The position numbers and the translations under genes are program-made. From assembly GCA_017446045.1 (NCBI GenBank), contig JAFSRP010000008.1:37852-101851 (forward strand): a stretch of DNA of 64,000 bases. Reading direction: 5' to 3'. Position 1 is the stretch's first letter, and the number at the start of each line of letters is the position of its first letter. Shown here piece after piece: positions 60,540 through 64,000 of this stretch. The stretch comes from Lachnospiraceae bacterium (GTDB lineage Bacteria > Bacillota > Clostridia > Lachnospirales > Lachnospiraceae). The notes beneath the pieces were generated by a model that had not been told where the DNA came from, made no database searches, and was given only the letters and a program-made list of their open reading frames with translations.

Positions 60540-60576
60540 AAGAAACAAGGTTTGCGCCTTGTTTCTTGTTTTTTTC
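60540..60576 (+). terminator. Terminator after the PdxA2 gene
   Basis: AAGAAACAAGG and CCTTGTTTCTT form an 11-bp stem around TTTGCG, followed by G and seven T. Confidence 0.92.
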
Positions 60577-60654
60577 TATGATAAACTTTATTGTGAAAGA
60601 AAAGGGGCTTGACCGCGCCAGGCGCTGTGATCCCGGATTGTAAAGGTATCAGAA

Positions 60655-61053
60655 GTGATCAACAGGGAAAAGATCCGACTCATGACCGATCTCGCGATCT
60701 ACGAGAAGAAGAATGAGCAGGATGTTTTTAAAATCAATAATTACTACCGGTCAGACTACATCATATGGCATATGCTGCTGTCGCTGGTTCGATATACGTT
60801 TGTGTTTCTGGCGCTTTTCGGGCTTTATATACTGTTCCGGGCAGATACACTGTTTTATAATATCAACCTGGATGGTATCGGGCAAACACTGAAACGGCTG
60901 GGGTATCTTTACGCGGCCGGGCTGGGTGTCTATCTGGTGATCACCTGGTTCGTATGTGCATCCAGATACAAGGCAGCGCGAAAAGGCATGCTGCTTTACG
61001 CCACGAAGCTGAAGCGGCTGGCACGTAAATACCATTATTATGACAGCAATTGA
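60655..61053 (+). CDS. Small membrane protein of unknown function
   Basis: A 132-residue protein I do not recognise. It has a charged N-terminus, two hydrophobic helices (about 38-62 and 84-103) and a basic C-terminus rich in Lys, Arg and Tyr. The start is GTG 60655 with AAAGG about nine bases upstream. Close spacing to the next membrane protein and to cdaA-cdaR suggests one transcript, so a link to c-di-AMP or envelope functions is possible but unproven. Confidence 0.6.
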   Translation: MINREKIRLMTDLAIYEKKNEQDVFKINNYYRSDYIIWHMLLSLVRYTFVFLALFGLYILFRADTLFYNINLDGIGQTLKRLGYLYAAGLGVYLVITWFVCASRYKAARKGMLLYATKLKRLARKYHYYDSN

Positions 61054-61092
61054 TCCCGGCAGACACTGCGGGACCGGACGGGAGATATATCG

Positions 61093-62004
61093 TTGCGCAC
61101 CATACTGATCATTCGGGATTCCCTGAGAAAAATATACGCAGGCTATGATATTTTTTTGCGGCCGGTGCTGAAATTCGCACTTGCCTTTTTAATGCTGTAT
61201 CTGCTGCAGAGCCGGGTCGGGTTCAGCTCCATGCTGGACCGTCCTGTCGTCATCGGCGCCTGTGCGCTGCTCTGCGCCTTTTTCCCCTTTGGGTTCATCA
61301 CATTTATCAGCGGACTTTTTCTGCTCGGCAATATGTATGAAGTGTCTTATGCCATGACCCTGTTCACGCTGGTCGTGCTGATGATGATCTTCGTACTGTA
61401 TTACGGATTCCATCCCGGGACAGGCATTATTATATCCCTGGTCCCGCTTGCTTTTTTCTTTAAGATCCCATACCTGGTGCCCCTCATTCTGGGGATGTCC
61501 GCGGGACTGGCTTCCTCGGTGCCGGCAGTGCTTGGCGTACTGGTGTGGTTTATAGTGAAATATTTTGCGGATCATGCAGGCACTATGCAGCAGGCAGCCC
61601 GGTCAGCGGATATGGTGGAAGGGTTCCTTGGGATCAGTGAGACCATCCTCAAAAACGAATATATGTACATCATCATGCTCGCTTTTGTGCTGTGTATCGT
61701 AACAGTCTCACTGCTCAGCCACAGCAGCATGGACCATGCATGGACGATCGCAGTAACAGCAGGTACGATCGTGCTGGCAGTGGTGATCTTTATCGGGGGA
61801 GCGAGTTTCGACAGCGGCTCTATCGGCGGCGATCTGGCGGGCCTGGTCGTTTCTTTCCTGCTGGCATTTCTGTATGAGTATATCTTTTACTGTGTCGATT
61901 ATCAGGGCACGGAACATCTGCGTTTTGAAGATGATGACTATTACTATTTTGTCAAGGCGGTTCCGAAGGTGAACCCCTATGACGAGGACGAGAGAAGGGA
62001 ATAG
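61093..62004 (+). CDS. Polytopic membrane protein of unknown function
   Basis: A 303-residue protein with about eight to nine hydrophobic segments and a charged cytoplasmic-type tail rich in Asp, Glu and Tyr (FEDDDYYYFVKAVPKVNPYDE). No transporter motif is recognised. The start is TTG 61093 with GGGAG upstream. It ends seven bases before cdaA, so it is probably co-expressed with the c-di-AMP synthase and may modulate it or use it; this is inference. Confidence 0.65.
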   Translation: MRTILIIRDSLRKIYAGYDIFLRPVLKFALAFLMLYLLQSRVGFSSMLDRPVVIGACALLCAFFPFGFITFISGLFLLGNMYEVSYAMTLFTLVVLMMIFVLYYGFHPGTGIIISLVPLAFFFKIPYLVPLILGMSAGLASSVPAVLGVLVWFIVKYFADHAGTMQQAARSADMVEGFLGISETILKNEYMYIIMLAFVLCIVTVSLLSHSSMDHAWTIAVTAGTIVLAVVIFIGGASFDSGSIGGDLAGLVVSFLLAFLYEYIFYCVDYQGTEHLRFEDDDYYYFVKAVPKVNPYDEDERRE

Positions 62005-62011
62005 ATAAACT

Positions 62012-62872
62012 TTGTCAAACATCATAAACAATTTCAAAAGCTGGACGTCGCTTCTCCCTCCGTTTTCCTTCACGAATTTTGTGGAGGTCATTATTATCTC
62101 CATAATTGTCTATGAGATCCTTTTGTGGATCAAGAACACCCGGGCCTGGACCCTTCTGAAGGGAATTCTGGTGATTCTGGCATTTACCTTTTTTTCTGCG
62201 GTATTTCACCTGGATACGATCCTCTGGATCCTGGAGCGCATCTCCTACATCGCGGTGACGGCTCTCGTGATCATTTTCCAGCCGGAGCTGCGCAAAGCCC
62301 TCGAATCGCTGGGAAGCCAGTCCGTCTTCAGCAGTCTCACTTCCGCGATCGGCCGGCAGGATACGGACCGCACCATGTCCAAGGAAGCTGCTTCGCAGAT
62401 CTCCAAGGCAGTCTATGAGATGGCGAGAGTCAAGACCGGCGCCCTCATTGTGATCGAGCAGACAGAGTCTCTGGACGAGTTCGTCAAGACGGGCATCACC
62501 ATCAACGGCCAGGTCAGTTCGGGTCTTCTGATCAATATTTTTGAGAAAAACACACCACTTCACGACGGTGCTGTGATCATGCGCGGGGATACGGTCGTTG
62601 CTGCTACCTGTTACCTGCCGCTTTCGGACAACATGTCCATCAGCAAGGATCTGGGAACCAGACACCGTGCCGCTCTCGGCATATCCGAAGTTACGGACAG
62701 CCTTACCATTGTCGTGTCAGAGGAGACCGGACGGGTCAGTATCGCTTACCGCGGCAGACTTACCAGGCTGACCGATGCCGGTGCGCTGGAAAAGGTACTC
62801 ATCAACCGGATCAACAAAGCCGAAGTTTCGTTCTTTGGTAAAAACCGGAGAAATGAGGCTGCCAATGCTTAA
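62012..62872 (+). CDS. cdaA: Diadenylate cyclase CdaA
   Basis: A 286-residue membrane-bound DAC enzyme that makes cyclic di-AMP from two ATP. Three N-terminal hydrophobic segments (about 12-80) lead to the catalytic domain with the DGA motif in LHDGAVIM (about residue 183) and the RHR motif in TRHRAALGISEVTDSLTIVVSEE (about 217). c-di-AMP controls potassium and wall homeostasis in Firmicutes. The start is TTG 62012. It overlaps the start of cdaR, the standard arrangement. Confidence 0.95.
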   Translation: MSNIINNFKSWTSLLPPFSFTNFVEVIIISIIVYEILLWIKNTRAWTLLKGILVILAFTFFSAVFHLDTILWILERISYIAVTALVIIFQPELRKALESLGSQSVFSSLTSAIGRQDTDRTMSKEAASQISKAVYEMARVKTGALIVIEQTESLDEFVKTGITINGQVSSGLLINIFEKNTPLHDGAVIMRGDTVVAATCYLPLSDNMSISKDLGTRHRAALGISEVTDSLTIVVSEETGRVSIAYRGRLTRLTDAGALEKVLINRINKAEVSFFGKNRRNEAANA

Positions 62873-64000
62873 ACATATTATCAACATTTTTCGAGTGAAT
62901 ATCCCGCTGAAGGTGATCTCTGTCGCGATCGCCTTCCTGCTTTGGTTCGTGGTCGTCAATGTTTCCAATCCGGAAGTGACGGACAGTGTCACGATGGAGA
63001 TCGAGGTGAATTACGGGGATGAACTGGTCAATGCCGGCAAATCCTTTACGCTTGACTCCCGAACCGTCCGCATCAGCTACAACGTCAGGACAAGTTACCG
63101 CAGCCAGATCCAGCCGTCTTCCTTTAATGCGTATGTGGATATGAGGGACTATTCCGTGACCGGTGCCGTGCCGGTCTACGTTGAAGTGGATCCTGCCGCG
63201 GCACAGCTGATCTCCGGGGTTCGCCAGACACCTATGGTGATCCATGTCAGTACCGAAAACATGCAGGAAAAGAGTTTCCCGATTTCCGCGGTGATAGAGG
63301 GTACACCGGCAGACGGTTTTGTCTGCAGAGAAGTACAGCTGACTCCCGAGACCGTGACCGTATACGGGCCGGTGTCTGAGATCGGAAAGATCAGCCGCGT
63401 GGGGGTCACCGTGGATGCATCCGGTGTCAGTGAGACACAGGAGGGCACGGCAAAGGCACAATGCTATGATGCCAACGATAACGTTACGACACTGAGTTCC
63501 AATGTCACTTTTAAAAGCAATGTGCAGTATGTGCTGCCGGTGTACAGGACAAAAAGCCTGAGCATCAATGTTCCGACCACCGGCCAGCCGGAGCATGGCT
63601 ATACACTTACGGGCGTGGAGACTGAGCCGAGATTCGTTCAGGTATACGGTGAGGACGAGGTGTTGGATCACTATAATACGATCTATCTGCCGGAAGGTCT
63701 GTTGGATATTACCGGAGTCAATTCCAACGTTACGATCTCTGTGGCGATACAGAACTATCTGCCGGAGGGACTCTATCTCGTACAGCAGTCTGATGCATCT
63801 ATCGTGGCAAGGATCGCCCGGCAGACCGATCTGATACCGGGTGCGGCCGGACTTCCCGCAGCAACGATACCGGCACCGCCCGCCGCCGGGGGAAGCGTTC
63901 CCGAAAGCACTGCGGCACAGCCTTCTCAGGAAGCGGTGATCAGCGCGCCGGAGACAGAAGCGCCTGCGGATGATGGCGAGATCCAGCACAGTGAAGAAAA
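62865..64000 (+). CDS. cdaR: CdaR, YbbR-domain regulator of CdaA (partial)
   Basis: The 378 codons shown run off the right edge without a stop. A single N-terminal membrane anchor (KVISVAIAFLLWFVVVNVSNP) precedes at least three YbbR-type beta domains outside the membrane (for instance FPISAVIEGTPADGFVCREVQLTPETVTVYG), then a Pro/Ala/Ser/Glu-rich region from about residue 330. CdaR binds and tunes CdaA. ATG 62865 with GAGG upstream is chosen; ATG 62853 in the same frame is also possible. Both overlap cdaA. Confidence 0.9.
   Translation, partial: MLKHIINIFRVNIPLKVISVAIAFLLWFVVVNVSNPEVTDSVTMEIEVNYGDELVNAGKSFTLDSRTVRISYNVRTSYRSQIQPSSFNAYVDMRDYSVTGAVPVYVEVDPAAAQLISGVRQTPMVIHVSTENMQEKSFPISAVIEGTPADGFVCREVQLTPETVTVYGPVSEIGKISRVGVTVDASGVSETQEGTAKAQCYDANDNVTTLSSNVTFKSNVQYVLPVYRTKSLSINVPTTGQPEHGYTLTGVETEPRFVQVYGEDEVLDHYNTIYLPEGLLDITGVNSNVTISVAIQNYLPEGLYLVQQSDASIVARIARQTDLIPGAAGLPAATIPAPPAAGGSVPESTAAQPSQEAVISAPETEAPADDGEIQHSEE

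Noticed and set aside
1-64000. tRNA, rRNA, tmRNA or other known large RNA genes
   Set aside because: No tRNA cloverleaf or conserved rRNA segment was noticed in the intergenic regions; this was by eye and a tRNAscan-type run would settle it.

Overview
The window is a chromosomal segment of a Gram-positive member of the Clostridia, most likely a Lachnospiraceae-type gut anaerobe. This is inferred from gene content: NfnAB, heterotypic GlgC/GlgD, rubrerythrin, a fused FeoA-FeoB with a small Cys-rich partner, the rpmB/yloU/fakA/recG and rimP-nusA-infB neighbourhoods, CdaA-CdaR, a DUF3048 lipoprotein, strong GGAGG ribosome-binding sites and frequent TTG/GTG starts. Coding density is high. I see no rRNA, tRNA, CRISPR array, transposase or prophage genes.

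Layout. 1-5273: end of a sugar ABC-transporter ATPase, a ParB-like/BMP fusion protein coupled to a metallophosphatase, and the electron-bifurcating transhydrogenase NfnAB. 5399-17754: a glycogen locus with two divergent arms, glgA-glgP leftward and glgB-glgC-glgD-GH13 rightward, closed by a leftward malQ; together they make, branch and degrade glycogen. 18070-25235: ferrous iron uptake (FeoAB and its Cys-rich partner), a Na/Pi cotransporter, and a coupled pair of an E2-like acyltransferase fold protein and an acyl-CoA synthetase. 25311-36875: housekeeping block with rpmB, yloU, fakA, recG, rsmD, coaD, a coiled-coil protein, a HAD phosphatase, a pseudouridine synthase, yifB and dprA. 36876-38266: an AT-rich islet between dprA and topA with a regular 53-bp tandem repeat directly upstream of an unrecognised gene with nuclease-like motifs. 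38267-49045: topA, rimP, nusA, ylxQ, infB, rbfA, nrnA, a truB-ribF fusion and rpsO. 49314-60511: an IlvD-family dehydratase, a DUF3048 lipoprotein, rubrerythrin, a CofE-like protein, a PTS IIC permease, rpe, a vitamin B6 uptake/kinase pair and a four-carbon sugar-acid pair (DUF1537 kinase plus PdxA2). 60655-64000: two unknown membrane proteins and the c-di-AMP synthase CdaA with its regulator CdaR, cut by the window end.

The strongest candidate for something undescribed is the islet at 36876-38266. Its 53-bp repeat has two CGGCCG-like cores per unit. The core spacing is almost invariant (28/25 bp) while the bases between them drift, which looks like a phased protein-binding array, and it abuts the ribosome-binding site of a gene carrying PD-(D/E)XK-like motifs. 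Other unusual points are a TruB-RibF single-chain fusion, a RimP with an acidic insertion and no C-terminal domain, a histone-H1-like Lys/Ala tail on glycogen phosphorylase, an acidic/Ala tail on ribosomal protein L28, a cytoplasmic ParB-like/BMP fusion, and an inverted repeat bracketing the feoAB promoter. All functions are assigned by reading motifs and context; no database search was run.
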